A stretch of 64,000 bases of DNA from contig NZ_MNAN01000035.1 in assembly GCF_001854475.1 (NCBI RefSeq), positions 450,176 through 514,175 on the forward strand, read 5' to 3'. The stretch is from Pseudoalteromonas byunsanensis. Lineage in GTDB: Bacteria; Pseudomonadota; Gammaproteobacteria; Enterobacterales; Alteromonadaceae. Numbering within the stretch: position 1 is the stretch's first letter; every line of letters begins with the position of its first letter. Of this stretch, positions 17,846 to 26,847 are shown piece after piece. Below the pieces are notes generated by a model. It was not told the DNA's origin. It ran no database searches and worked only from the letters and a program-made list of their open reading frames with translations. The translations under genes and the position numbers were made by a program.

Positions 17846-18622
17846 GTGCATAAAATTTTTTGGGGAATTTTGGCGCTTTGGCTAATAGCCTTTCCAAGCG
17901 CAGCAAAACAAATTGCCATCGTTATTGATGACGTTGGCAATCATAAAAGAGACTTACAACTGCTCGAATTACCCGGCCAGTTGTCCTTCTCAATTTTACC
18001 GCACACCCCTTACTCCCAGCAATTTGCATTTATGGCCAGCAGAGCCAACAAAGAGCTATTGCTCCACATACCCATGCAGTCACTTCAGGAGAAAGCTCTT
18101 GGTCCAGGAGCGCTCACATTAGATATGAATAAGTGGCAACTGCAAAGTACGCTTGGTCATGCTCTGGCCACTCTGCCCCAAGTTAAGGGTGTCAATAATC
18201 ATATGGGATCGGCACTGACTCAGTACGTCCAACCTATGAAATGGACCATGGAGGTGTTGAAAAAACGCGGCCTTTTCTTCCTCGACAGTCGTACTACTGA
18301 GCACACACAAGCGCAAACCGTCGCCAACTTATATGGCGTAGAAAATATCGGCCGCCATATTTTCCTTGATAACGAGCCAACTTTTGCAGCATTGACTCAA
18401 CAATTAGAAGCGCTAAAAGCCAGAGCTGATTCTGAGCAATTCGCGATAGCTATAGCACACCCTTACCCGCAAACTGTCGCATTTCTAAAAACCGCTTTAC
18501 TAGAGCTTGTAGCCCAAGGTTATGAACTGGTGCCTATTTCTCAGTTAGTTGAATCAAAATACATTCAGTTAGCTGAGCGACAGCAGCACCAAGCTGATTT
18601 TTTAATTCCTACCAGCGATTAG
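17846..18622 (+). CDS. Divergent polysaccharide deacetylase family protein (YibQ-like)
   Basis: 258 residues with a signal peptide ending near residue 20 (FPSAAKQ). The NodB-like barrel shows IAIVIDDVGNHKRD, LSFSILPHTPYS, LLHIPMQ, VNNHMGS and LDSRTT. This is the DUF610/YibQ branch of the deacetylase superfamily, whose substrate is not defined. The start is GTG 17846, preceded by AAGAAG. It is the fourth gene after gpmI, envC and the protease, 72 bp from the last. Any role in envelope carbohydrate metabolism is inference. Confidence 0.86.
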   Translation: MHKIFWGILALWLIAFPSAAKQIAIVIDDVGNHKRDLQLLELPGQLSFSILPHTPYSQQFAFMASRANKELLLHIPMQSLQEKALGPGALTLDMNKWQLQSTLGHALATLPQVKGVNNHMGSALTQYVQPMKWTMEVLKKRGLFFLDSRTTEHTQAQTVANLYGVENIGRHIFLDNEPTFAALTQQLEALKARADSEQFAIAIAHPYPQTVAFLKTALLELVAQGYELVPISQLVESKYIQLAERQQHQADFLIPTSD

Positions 18623-18692
18623 TTTGATCTCGATACATGCATCACGGCCAAATGTGCGTTATAACTTAATCATGTTCTGCTAAAAGGAAAAG

Positions 18693-19115
18693 ATGATGTT
18701 ACAAACCGTTGCTGATCTCATGACCGTGGACCCCTTTGCTGTTGACCGCAAATCGTCATTGAAGGATGCGCACGATCTGATGCGAGAAAAGAATATTCGT
18801 CATATCCCAGTAATTGATGAACAGGGCATTTTACAAGGTATGCTGACACAAAAAATTATGATCGCCAAAGTTATGGGGATCATGGCAACTTATGGGCCTA
18901 ATGCATTAGAAAGAAAAGAAAAGTATACAGTCATTGAAGATATTATGGCGACCGACTTTGCCAGCATTCAACCCTCTCAGAGTCTTGCTGAGGTTGCTGA
19001 GTTTTTTGTAAGTAATCGGCATGGTTGTATGCCCGTGGTGGATGAGCAAAACAAACTACTTGGTATTTTAACGTCCTCTGATTTTGTCCGCTTAGCTGCT
19101 GCACTGCTTTCTTGA
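18693..19115 (+). CDS. CBS-domain pair protein
   Basis: 140 residues made almost entirely of two CBS motifs (about 8-62 and 83-138), with the repeated pattern IRHIPVIDEQG and HGCMPVVDEQN. CBS pairs usually bind adenine nucleotides and regulate a partner. No catalytic domain is attached, so the partner is unknown. AAGGAAAAG precedes two adjacent ATG codons (18693, 18696). The gene is convergent with pepB across a clear terminator. Confidence 0.88.
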   Translation: MMLQTVADLMTVDPFAVDRKSSLKDAHDLMREKNIRHIPVIDEQGILQGMLTQKIMIAKVMGIMATYGPNALERKEKYTVIEDIMATDFASIQPSQSLAEVAEFFVSNRHGCMPVVDEQNKLLGILTSSDFVRLAAALLS

Positions 19116-19121
19116 TAAGTA

Positions 19122-19159
19122 AAGAAATGCAGCGTCAAACTGGCTGCATTTCTTCATTT
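19122..19159. terminator. Bidirectional terminator between the CBS gene and pepB
   Basis: AAGAAATGCAGC (19122-19133) pairs with GCTGCATTTCTT (19143-19154) around a 9-nt loop, and a T-run follows on the plus strand. Confidence 0.85.
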
Positions 19160-19163
19160 TTGA

Positions 19164-20459
19164 TTAGGCCTTTTCTGCCAAAGTGCGTGCCACCGTGCGC
19201 ATACCTAATGTGGTTGCCCCAGCAGCCCATTGGCTCCCCGCGTTGTTTTGGAATGCCGCAGCCAGGTCAATGTGTACCCAACCTTTGCCATCATTTGGCA
19301 CAAAACGAGACAAGAAACCAGCCGCATTTGATGCGCCACCATAGCCACCACCTTTTTGCGCTCGGCTATTAGCCGTATCTGCATAAGCTGAAGGGCAGTT
19401 GTTCTGGTGCCATTTTTCCAACGGTAAGGGCCATGCAGCTTCAAACTCTTCACTAGCAAATTGCTGTACATCCATAACCAGTTCTTTGTCTAAGCCAAAT
19501 AGTGCATTGTACTCTTGCCCTACTGCTACTAATGCCGCGCCTGTCAAAGTTGCCGCATCAATAATTAACTCAGCCTCAGTCTCACCCGCAGCCATTAGAC
19601 CATCAGCCAATACCAAACGACCTTCAGCATCAGTATTGACAATCTCTACGGTGGTGCCGTTCTTGTAAGTTAGAATATCCCCTAACTTATAGGCATGGCC
19701 GGAGATCAGATTTTCTGCACAACATAGAAATAACTTAATGCGTTTATTAATACCGCGTTGAATAGCCAGCGCCAAACCAGCTGTTACGGTCGCAGCTCCC
19801 CCCATATCACACTTCATGCCGAGCATCCCTTCGCTTGGCTTAATAGAGTAACCACCCGAATCAAATGTAATACCTTTACCAACCAAAGCGGCACTGACTG
19901 GTGCATTCTCATCACCGGTCGGATTATAATCCAGTTCCAGCAGTACAGGAGGGCGCTCACTACCACGGCCAACTTCATGAATACCAATCCACTGCTGCTC
20001 TAATAGTGCTTTGCCTTTGATAATCTGGTAGCTAACATGCTCAGGTGCTAACGATTGAATAAATTCAGCAGCCTTACCAGCCAAACTTTCTGGGTAGATA
20101 TCCTCAGCGGTGCCATTGATCATCTGGCGCGCCCAAGTCGCCGAACTTTGTAACGCTGCAAGTTCATTCATATCTGACTGTGCATTTTCGACAAAAGTTA
20201 CACCCGACAGTAGTTTTGGACTAACAAATCCTTGATAGAAAGCCCATTGTGACTCGGTGCACCATTGTTCACCTTGCAACTGAACTTGCGTAATCCCCTG
20301 TTGCGCTAGGGTTCTTGCTGCCTTTTGAATATTTTTTAGCGTTTCACTTTCATTCAAATGAATAGTCGCGCCCATTTGGTCAAAAGACAACGATGCGCCT
20401 GCTCCCCAGTGTGGAGCCGCACTTTGCTCACTTAAATGAACGATAAATTTGTCAGACAT
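19164..20459 (-). CDS. pepB: Peptidase B (M17 leucyl aminopeptidase family)
   Basis: Cytosolic two-metal aminopeptidase, 431 residues, the length of PepB rather than the about 500 of PepA. Metal and catalytic residues lie in VGKGITFDSGGYSIKP, MKCDMGGAA and the signature NTDAEGRLVLAD. The N-terminal domain is the shorter PepB type. In E. coli pepB lies in the isc region; here it is unlinked, convergent with a CBS gene and divergent from sfsA. Confidence 0.93.
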   Translation of the reverse strand: MSDKFIVHLSEQSAAPHWGAGASLSFDQMGATIHLNESETLKNIQKAARTLAQQGITQVQLQGEQWCTESQWAFYQGFVSPKLLSGVTFVENAQSDMNELAALQSSATWARQMINGTAEDIYPESLAGKAAEFIQSLAPEHVSYQIIKGKALLEQQWIGIHEVGRGSERPPVLLELDYNPTGDENAPVSAALVGKGITFDSGGYSIKPSEGMLGMKCDMGGAATVTAGLALAIQRGINKRIKLFLCCAENLISGHAYKLGDILTYKNGTTVEIVNTDAEGRLVLADGLMAAGETEAELIIDAATLTGAALVAVGQEYNALFGLDKELVMDVQQFASEEFEAAWPLPLEKWHQNNCPSAYADTANSRAQKGGGYGGASNAAGFLSRFVPNDGKGWVHIDLAAAFQNNAGSQWAAGATTLGMRTVARTLAEKA

Positions 20460-20540
20460 AATCCTATTTACTCTTGCACTTGTTAGTGCTCTAAAGTGTA
20501 CACTAGCCAGTAACTAGACCCAACACAATGCGATCAATTG

Positions 20541-21248
20541 ATGAAATTTATCAGTCCCCTAAATAAAGCCACCTTGCTAAAAAGATATAAACGGTTTCTT
20601 GTAGACCTGCACTGCGAAAACCTCGGTGAGTTCACGGTGCACTGTGCCAACACGGGAAGGATGACAGGATGCGCAGACCCTTATTTTAACGCTTACTACT
20701 CAACCAGTAATAACCATAAACGTAAATACCCACACTCGTTAGAATTGACCCAGAACAATCAAGGTGAGTTTATCTGTGTTAATACTAACCATGCTAATCA
20801 GGTTGCCTATGAAGGTATCGAACAAGGAGTTGTGAGTGAACTGACAGGCTACCAAAGCATACAAAGGGAAGTGAAGTATGGGCAAGAAAACAGTCGTATA
20901 GACCTGATGCTAGAGTCCCAAGATAACTCTCCCTGTTACGTTGAGGTAAAGTCTGTCACCTTGCTTGAGAGTTCACAAGGCTATTTCCCTGACGCTCAAA
21001 CGCAACGCGGGCAAAAGCATATTCGTGAACTTATCACGTTAAAACAAGAAGGAATTCGAGCAGTATTATTATTTGTGGTTATGCATGAGGGCATCAATAA
21101 TGTTGCACCAGCGGCACACATTGACGCTGAATATGCTAGGCTGCTAAAACGGGCCTGCGATGCAGGTGTAGAAGTTTTAGCCTACAAAGCGGCTATTTCT
21201 GAACATGAAATCTCCTTAAGTCATCAAGTACCGGTTAATATAAGTTGA
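20541..21248 (+). CDS. sfsA: SfsA family protein (DNA-binding / sugar fermentation stimulation)
   Basis: 235 residues. Conserved features are an OB-like N-terminus (LVDLHCENLGEFTVHCANTG), GRMTGCADP, and a nuclease-like C-terminal core with YVEVKSVTLLE and FPDAQTQRGQKH. Originally described in E. coli as stimulating maltose genes when overexpressed; its biochemical role is still uncertain. The ATG at 20541 is preferred to the adjacent TTG at 20538. The sfsA-dksA neighbourhood is widely conserved. Confidence 0.93.
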   Translation: MKFISPLNKATLLKRYKRFLVDLHCENLGEFTVHCANTGRMTGCADPYFNAYYSTSNNHKRKYPHSLELTQNNQGEFICVNTNHANQVAYEGIEQGVVSELTGYQSIQREVKYGQENSRIDLMLESQDNSPCYVEVKSVTLLESSQGYFPDAQTQRGQKHIRELITLKQEGIRAVLLFVVMHEGINNVAPAAHIDAEYARLLKRACDAGVEVLAYKAAISEHEISLSHQVPVNIS

Positions 21249-21344
21249 ATTTTTGAATTATGCCCTCATATCGCAGCTCATTAGAATTTCGCCTCTAAGA
21301 CTGAGATGGCACCATGAATGTCATACTAAAAAATGAAAAAATAT

Positions 21345-21373
21345 TTGCTTAGATGGGGAGATTCTGATATTTA
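21345..21373 (+). promoter_or_regulatory. Probable sigma-70 promoter of dksA with GC-rich discriminator
   Basis: TTGCTT (21345-21350), 17 nt, then TATTTA (21368-21373). The run AGCCGCCGGCGC just after the -10 is a GC-rich discriminator, the hallmark of promoters inhibited by ppGpp and DksA. E. coli dksA is negatively autoregulated, so this would fit. Confidence 0.5.
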
Positions 21374-21423
21374 TAGCCGCCGGCGCTAGCTGGGGTAATG
21401 TATTAAGGATTTAGGAGAATGCT

Positions 21424-21867
21424 ATGCCAGACCAAAAGAGACTGGGGTTATTGGCTCAAGCCGGTTTAGAACCTTATCAGGAAAAACCGGGCGAAGAATA
21501 CATGAATGACGCACAACGTGCGCATTTTAAAGCAATATTAGAAGCATGGCGTAAAGACTTACGTAACGAAGTTGATCGTACTAAAACGCACATGCAAGAT
21601 GAAGCGGCAAACTTTCCTGATCCTGTTGACCGTGCAGCACAAGAAGAAGAGTTTTCTTTAGAGCTACGTACGCGTGACCGTGAGCGCAAGCTGATCAAGA
21701 AAATTGAGAAAACACTGCAACTCATTGAAGACGATGACTTTGGTTTCTGTGAATCATGCGGTATCGAAATCGGTATTCGTCGTTTGGAAGCCCGTCCAAC
21801 AGCCGATTTATGTGTTGATTGTAAAACACTGGCTGAAATTAAAGAAAAGCAAAACGGCCGAGGTTAA
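21424..21867 (+). CDS. dksA: RNA polymerase-binding transcription factor DksA
   Basis: Secondary-channel factor that works with ppGpp in the stringent response. 147 residues. The coiled-coil tip residues D66 and D69 lie in FPDPVDRA. The C4 zinc finger is C109-x2-C112-x17-C130-x2-C133. The RBS TAGGAG precedes ATG 21424. Only 12 nt separate it from gluQ. Confidence 0.97.
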   Translation: MPDQKRLGLLAQAGLEPYQEKPGEEYMNDAQRAHFKAILEAWRKDLRNEVDRTKTHMQDEAANFPDPVDRAAQEEEFSLELRTRDRERKLIKKIEKTLQLIEDDDFGFCESCGIEIGIRRLEARPTADLCVDCKTLAEIKEKQNGRG

Positions 21868-21879
21868 TCTCAGCCAGTT

Positions 21880-22785
21880 ATGCTCACCCCAGCATTGTCC
21901 AATCAAGGGAGCTATCGAGGTCGATTCGCTCCCTCGCCTTCAGGTCCTCTACACTTTGGCTCGCTAGTCGCAGCCCTTGGCAGCTTTCTCGCCGCAAAAA
22001 GTCAACAAGGCAAATGGCTTGTACGCATTGAAGATATAGATACTCCCAGAGTCGTTCAAGGCGCTGATAGTGATATTTTACATACACTCGAGGCTTACGG
22101 TTTGCATTGGGATGAAACAGTCGTTTATCAAAGCCAGCGACACTCTATATATCAAGATGTGCAAAATCACCTACAAAGCCAAGGTCTGGTCTATGCGTGT
22201 CAGTGCACGCGCAAAGAAATTAAACAACGTGGTGGCTTTTACGATAACCACTGTCGAGCACTTAATCTGCCTTTTGCTAACAATGCGCTGCGTTTACGAC
22301 AAAACTTTCCTGTAGATTCCTTCACAGATCAGATCCAAGGACAAGTTCATATCCCAAGAAACATTGCTTGGGAAGACTACATTATTAAACGCAGAGATGG
22401 CTTGTACGCATACCAGCTTGTTGTGGTACTTGATGACATCGACCAGCACATCACTCACGTAGTTCGAGGCGCCGATTTATTAGAACCTACAGCACGTCAG
22501 TTAGGTCTCTTTAAGCAATTAAAGCACACAGCTCCACGATACGCTCATCTTCCTTTGGTTGTCACCGAACCAGGATTGAAGTTATCTAAACAAAACCATG
22601 CCCCAGCAATCGACAAGCAAAACCCAATCCCCGCAACACTTGCCGCTTTGCGTTTTTTAGGACTTCTCCCGCCAAAAGATTTAAACTCCGCGGACATTGA
22701 AGACATCCTAAAATGGGCTATCGCTTCATTTTCACTGCAGAAAATCTCAAAAGTAGCAGAAAAACCGCTTAGTGATGCATATTGA
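21880..22785 (+). CDS. gluQ: Glutamyl-Q tRNA(Asp) synthetase
   Basis: Truncated glutamyl-tRNA synthetase paralogue that attaches glutamate to queuosine in the tRNA-Asp anticodon. 301 residues; it lacks the anticodon-binding domain. The HIGH-type motif is RFAPSPSGPLHFGSL, a zinc-binding segment has CQC and HC (about 107-127), and the KMSKS counterpart is LKLSKQNH. It is in an operon with dksA, as in E. coli (yadB). Confidence 0.95.
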   Translation: MLTPALSNQGSYRGRFAPSPSGPLHFGSLVAALGSFLAAKSQQGKWLVRIEDIDTPRVVQGADSDILHTLEAYGLHWDETVVYQSQRHSIYQDVQNHLQSQGLVYACQCTRKEIKQRGGFYDNHCRALNLPFANNALRLRQNFPVDSFTDQIQGQVHIPRNIAWEDYIIKRRDGLYAYQLVVVLDDIDQHITHVVRGADLLEPTARQLGLFKQLKHTAPRYAHLPLVVTEPGLKLSKQNHAPAIDKQNPIPATLAALRFLGLLPPKDLNSADIEDILKWAIASFSLQKISKVAEKPLSDAY

Positions 22786-22827
22786 GGCAACAATATTTGG
22801 AGCCGTAACTTAATTTTTTGCTGTCAC

Positions 22828-22858
22828 TGGTATATTATAGCGAACCTTGTAGGTTCGC
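22828..22858 (+). promoter_or_regulatory. Extended -10 promoter and hairpin before pcnB
   Basis: TGGTATATT (22828-22836) fits an extended -10 (TGn then TATATT). Immediately after it, GCGAACCT (22840-22847) pairs with AGGTTCGC (22851-22858) around TGT. The hairpin could be a gluQ terminator without a T-run or the 5' end of the pcnB leader. Confidence 0.4.
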
Positions 22859-22908
22859 CTGCGTTATAAACAATTTTCTGGCATATACACTGTTTTAGGA
22901 GACGGGTT

Positions 22909-24294
22909 ATTATTTCTAAGCTATTTAAATTTTGCAGACAATTGGTTGGCCAAAATAATTCACAGGCAGAGCCGATAACCTGCACTGAGCCAAATTTGAT
23001 CCCGCGCAGTGAGCACAGTATTTCGCGCAAACAATTTAGCCCAAATGCAATCAAAGTACTATATCGCCTAAAAGATGGCGGTTACGATGCCTATTTGGTA
23101 GGTGGTTGTATTCGAGATATTTTGTTAGGCATCGAACCAAAAGATTTTGATGTAGTGACGAACGCGACACCGGAGCAAGTCAAAAAGCTATTTCGTAATT
23201 GTCGCCTAATTGGTCGCCGATTTAGACTGGCGCATATCGTATTTGGCCGCGAAATTATCGAAGTGGCAACCATGCGTGGCCACCATCAAGGCCAAGACAG
23301 TAAAAATCCTATCAGCCAGTCTAGTGAGCATGGGCAATTACTCAGAGACAACGTATATGGCACGATTGAAGAGGATGCTGAGCGCCGAGATTTCTCTATC
23401 AATGCACTTTATTACTCGGTTAAAGATTTTACCATCCATGATTTTGCTAACGGTATGCAAGCCATCAAAGAGCGTAAAATTGAACTTATTGGCGATCCAG
23501 AAACTCGTTATCGCGAAGATCCTGTACGTATGCTACGCGCCGTGCGTTTTGCTACCAAATTGGATATGCATATTGCACCCGCAACCAAGGCCCCTATCAA
23601 GGAGCTTGCAGGACTGCTTAGCAATATTCCTGCAGCGCGATTATTTGAAGAAACCCTCAAGCTATTTTTAAACGGTAAAGCCGAGCAGAACTTTTATATG
23701 CTGCTCGAATTTGGCCTGTTTAAACAACTCTTTCCAGCGTTAGATGAGATCATCGAACAAAGCGAAACAGGCTTTGAAAAACGTTTTATTGCACAGATGT
23801 TTGCTAATACTGACTTGCGTATCAATGCCGATAAAAAAGTCACCCCAGCTTTTGTATATGCAGCCTTGCTTTGGTTTCCATTATTAAAGCGTAGTGAAAA
23901 ACTACAGCAGCAAGAACAGCTCCCTGTATTTGATGCCTTTGCCCAAGCTATGAATCAGGTACTTGGCGAAAATGCTCAACACATCGCTGTACCCAAACGC
24001 TTTACACTCGGCGCTCGCGACATCTGGCACATCCAAATGCGTTTAGATAAGCGCAGTGGGCAACGTGCTTACCGCCTCAGTCAGCAACCTCGATTTAAAG
24101 CCGCTTACGACTTTTTACTGTTGCGAGTTGAAAGTGGAGAGCAGGAACAACAAGCGCTGGCTGATTGGTGGACCAATTATCTGCAGCAAGATATCAATGG
24201 CCAAAAAGAAATGGTTAGAACACTATCTTCTCAAGATACCGGAAAACCGAGGCGTCGCCATCGCAGAAAACCTAAAAAGAAGTCACCAGAATAA
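22909..24294 (+). CDS. pcnB: Poly(A) polymerase I, predicted AUU start
   Basis: Adds 3' poly(A) tails that promote RNA decay. The class II nucleotidyltransferase core shows VGGCIRDILLG and KDFDVVTNATPEQV, the basic segment RRDFSINALYY follows, and the tail is strongly basic (RRRHRRKPKKK). No ATG, GTG or TTG lies in frame between the stop at 22867 and TTG 22942, and that TTG has no ribosome-binding site. TAGGAG (22896-22901) stands 7 nt before ATT 22909 (a second ATT is at 22912), and the encoded ISKLFKFCRQLV resembles the E. coli PcnB N-terminus, which is known to start at AUU. That gives 461 residues. Confidence 0.93.
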   Translation: MISKLFKFCRQLVGQNNSQAEPITCTEPNLIPRSEHSISRKQFSPNAIKVLYRLKDGGYDAYLVGGCIRDILLGIEPKDFDVVTNATPEQVKKLFRNCRLIGRRFRLAHIVFGREIIEVATMRGHHQGQDSKNPISQSSEHGQLLRDNVYGTIEEDAERRDFSINALYYSVKDFTIHDFANGMQAIKERKIELIGDPETRYREDPVRMLRAVRFATKLDMHIAPATKAPIKELAGLLSNIPAARLFEETLKLFLNGKAEQNFYMLLEFGLFKQLFPALDEIIEQSETGFEKRFIAQMFANTDLRINADKKVTPAFVYAALLWFPLLKRSEKLQQQEQLPVFDAFAQAMNQVLGENAQHIAVPKRFTLGARDIWHIQMRLDKRSGQRAYRLSQQPRFKAAYDFLLLRVESGEQEQQALADWWTNYLQQDINGQKEMVRTLSSQDTGKPRRRHRRKPKKKSPE

Positions 24295-24776
24295 TGGAAA
24301 CAGTCTATATTGGCCTAGGTGCAAACCTTGACGACCCGATATCGCAGTTAAAAAATGCGCTCCACGCGCTTGAGACTTTGCCCAAAAGTCGCTTTGTGTG
24401 CAGCTCGCGCCTGTACGGTTCAAAACCTATGGGCCCTCAGGACCAACCAGATTATGTTAATGCTGTGGCCTGTTTACATACTGAGCTGACCGCTGAAGCA
24501 CTGTTAGACTCGCTGCAAGCCATTGAGCAGGAACAAGGTCGAGTTCGCAAAGACGAACGCTGGGGCCCTCGCACTCTCGACTTAGATATCTTACTCTTTG
24601 GTAATGAGGTAATCCAAACCCCACGTTTAACCGTGCCACATTACGGACTATGTGACAGAGAGTTTGTAGTCTATCCATTGTTGGAAATAGCTCCCCAGTT
24701 AGTGCTACCCAATGGTATGAAATTATCAGATATCTCTACACAATTACCTTTAAACGACTTAACCCCAATAGAATAA
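24294..24776 (+). CDS. folK: 2-amino-4-hydroxy-6-hydroxymethyldihydropteridine pyrophosphokinase
   Basis: Transfers pyrophosphate from ATP to the pterin in folate synthesis. 160 residues. Signatures are YIGLGANLDDP, PDYVNAVA and the HPPK motif RWGPRTLDLDILLFG. The ATG overlaps the pcnB stop by 1 nt, so translation is probably coupled. Confidence 0.96.
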   Translation: METVYIGLGANLDDPISQLKNALHALETLPKSRFVCSSRLYGSKPMGPQDQPDYVNAVACLHTELTAEALLDSLQAIEQEQGRVRKDERWGPRTLDLDILLFGNEVIQTPRLTVPHYGLCDREFVVYPLLEIAPQLVLPNGMKLSDISTQLPLNDLTPIE

Positions 24777-24803
24777 CAAACACATTCCATCAAGAGGACT
24801 GAA

Positions 24804-25598
24804 ATGGCTAAAGTAACCGTGTCAACACTGGCAAAAATGAAACGAGAGCACAATAAAATCACCGCGCTAACCGCCTATGATGCGAGCTTTGCGAAGTTGT
24901 TCGATGATAATGGTGTTGATGTTGTGTTAGTCGGTGACTCATTAGGAATGGTACTACAAGGCGCTGATGATACGCTGGCTGTAAGCAATGCTGACATTGC
25001 ATACCACACACGCTGTGTCAGAGCTGGTAGTAAAGAGCTGTTTGTTGTCGCTGACATGCCATTTATGACTTACGCCAACCCTACCCAAGCTTGCGAAAAT
25101 GCAGCAGAGCTTATGAGAGCAGGTGCCAACATGGTAAAGCTTGAAGGTGGCGAATGGTTATTAGACAGCATTAAAGCCTTAACACAACAAGGGATCCCTG
25201 TTTGCGGGCACTTAGGTCTCACCCCACAGTCAGTACACGTTTTTGGAGGGTTTAAAATCCAAGGCCGTGGTGACGCGCAAGCAGAGCGAATGGTTGCAGA
25301 CGCCAAAGCGCTTGAAAATGCTGGTGCACAATTACTGGTTGTTGAATGTATCCCCGCAGCCCTAGCTAAACGTATCTCACAGGCGCTAACGATTCCGGTA
25401 ATCGGAATAGGAGCAGGTAAAGATACAGACGGACAAATTCTAGTGATGCATGATTTAGTGGGTATTTCAGCAGGTTATATTCCTAAGTTTTCAAAGAACT
25501 TTTTGGCCGAAACAGGCAATATGCCTGATGCAGTTAAAAAATACTGCCAAGACGTTAAGTCTGGCACTTTCCCAACTTCTGAACATGAGTTTAATTAA
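24804..25598 (+). CDS. panB: 3-methyl-2-oxobutanoate hydroxymethyltransferase
   Basis: First committed enzyme of pantothenate synthesis (ketopantoate from ketoisovalerate and methylene-THF). 264 residues. Mg2+ ligands lie in VLVGDSLGMV and VADMPFMTY, and the catalytic Glu is in VVECIPA. AAGAGGAC precedes the ATG. It overlaps panC by 1 nt. Confidence 0.97.
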   Translation: MAKVTVSTLAKMKREHNKITALTAYDASFAKLFDDNGVDVVLVGDSLGMVLQGADDTLAVSNADIAYHTRCVRAGSKELFVVADMPFMTYANPTQACENAAELMRAGANMVKLEGGEWLLDSIKALTQQGIPVCGHLGLTPQSVHVFGGFKIQGRGDAQAERMVADAKALENAGAQLLVVECIPAALAKRISQALTIPVIGIGAGKDTDGQILVMHDLVGISAGYIPKFSKNFLAETGNMPDAVKKYCQDVKSGTFPTSEHEFN

Positions 25599-26446
25599 TG
25601 CAATCCGTTTCTGAAATTAAATCATTACGCAGCCAAATAAAAGCGTGGCGTCAGCAAGGCTTGAGCATTGCATTTGTGCCAACTATGGGTAATTTGCACA
25701 ACGGCCATTTTTCTTTGGTCGAAAAGGCGAAAAACCTAGCGGATAAAGTTGTAGTGAGCATATTTGTTAATCCAATGCAGTTTGGTGCCACTGAAGATTT
25801 AGACAGCTACCCTAGAACATTAGATGCAGATAAAAAGGGTTTGGCGGACATTGGAACCGATTTGGTATTCACACCCACTGTTGAAGCTATCTACCCAAAC
25901 GGCTTAGAAGCACAAAGTTATGTAGATGTTCCTGGTGTCTCTATGGGTTATTGTGGTGGTGCTCGACCAGGGCACTTTAAAGGCGTTGCTACTGTTGTCA
26001 CAAAACTATTCAATATGGTTCAACCTGATTTTGCCTGCTTCGGTGAAAAAGACTACCAACAACTACAAGTGATCAAAACCATGGTCAAAGACCTGTCTAT
26101 TCCAATCGAAATAGTCGGTGTTCCTACACAACGCGAAGTGAGTGGATTGGCGATGAGCTCTCGTAACGGATATTTATCCGACAATGAAAAAGACACCGCA
26201 AAAGTTCTTTTTCAAGCTCTAAGTAATGCTGCTAAAACACTTGGATCCGGTAATAAAGATTTCGCAAATATTGAGCAACAAGCGAAAGAAAGCTTGCTGC
26301 AAAATGGTTTAACTCCTGATTACTTTGCTATCGCCAACGCTATAACTTTAAAACCTGCTACACTGGAAGATCAACAACTTGTCATACTGGCGGCAGCGTT
26401 TTTGGGTAAAGTAAGACTTATTGATAACCTGCAGGTCAGCCTTTAA
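25598..26446 (+). CDS. panC: Pantothenate synthetase (pantoate--beta-alanine ligase)
   Basis: ATP-dependent ligation of pantoate to beta-alanine. 282 residues. The HIGH-type motif is PTMGNLHNGHFSLV, with FVNPMQFG, the GVATVVTKLFN strand, FGEKDYQQL and the KMSKS-like MSSRNGYLS. It is directly coupled to panB. No panD is present in the window. Confidence 0.97.
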   Translation: MQSVSEIKSLRSQIKAWRQQGLSIAFVPTMGNLHNGHFSLVEKAKNLADKVVVSIFVNPMQFGATEDLDSYPRTLDADKKGLADIGTDLVFTPTVEAIYPNGLEAQSYVDVPGVSMGYCGGARPGHFKGVATVVTKLFNMVQPDFACFGEKDYQQLQVIKTMVKDLSIPIEIVGVPTQREVSGLAMSSRNGYLSDNEKDTAKVLFQALSNAAKTLGSGNKDFANIEQQAKESLLQNGLTPDYFAIANAITLKPATLEDQQLVILAAAFLGKVRLIDNLQVSL

Positions 26447-26461
26447 AAATAGGGAAATGCC

Positions 26462-26695
26462 ATGAAGGTACTCACTGCTATTGTAACGCTGATATTAATG
26501 AGCGGCTGTCAAACTAATACTTCTGCTGAGCTCAATGCCTGTGCTCAGCAAAACTTTCAATGTGAAGCTCAATGTGAACGTGCAGCACCCAAGGGCAGCC
26601 TATCAGCCCAAGTCTGTAGCGGTGAATGTACCGATGAGTTTAATCACTGTAAATCTCAAATAGAACAACTTACCAAACGAAGCAATATACTGTAG
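26462..26695 (+). CDS. Small lipoprotein with symmetric six-cysteine pattern
   Basis: 77 residues, function not recognised. The lipobox LMSGC puts the lipidated cysteine at residue 16, so the mature form has about 62 residues. Six further cysteines lie at 27, 34, 38, 52, 56 and 63, a mirror-symmetric spacing (C-x6-C-x3-C-x13-C-x3-C-x6-C). That would suit two helices stapled by disulfides in the periplasm. It starts 15 nt after panC and may share its transcript. AGGGAAA precedes the ATG. Confidence 0.75.
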   Translation: MKVLTAIVTLILMSGCQTNTSAELNACAQQNFQCEAQCERAAPKGSLSAQVCSGECTDEFNHCKSQIEQLTKRSNIL

Positions 26696-26777
26696 ATTAA
26701 AACCCTGCAATGACCCATATTCGGTTTTTGTGAAGTTAATAACATCACTATCACCAAACCCGCAACAAAGATAAAAA

Positions 26778-26801
26778 AACGGCCCCTATTCAGGGGCCGT
26801 T
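26778..26801 (-). terminator. Terminator of pstS
   Basis: AACGGCCCCT/AGGGGCCGTT with a 4-nt loop. On the minus strand it is followed by seven T. A weaker hairpin, GCAATCT/AGATTGC (26818-26835), lies closer to the stop codon. The convergent lipoprotein gene may also use it. Confidence 0.85.
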
Positions 26802-26847
26802 CTATGTAAGCTCATCTGCAATCTAGCCAGATTGCTATGAATCTATT

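Noticed and set aside
22942..24294. pcnB starting at TTG 22942
   Set aside because: No Shine-Dalgarno precedes this TTG, and it drops conserved N-terminal residues; AUU 22909 with TAGGAG fits better.
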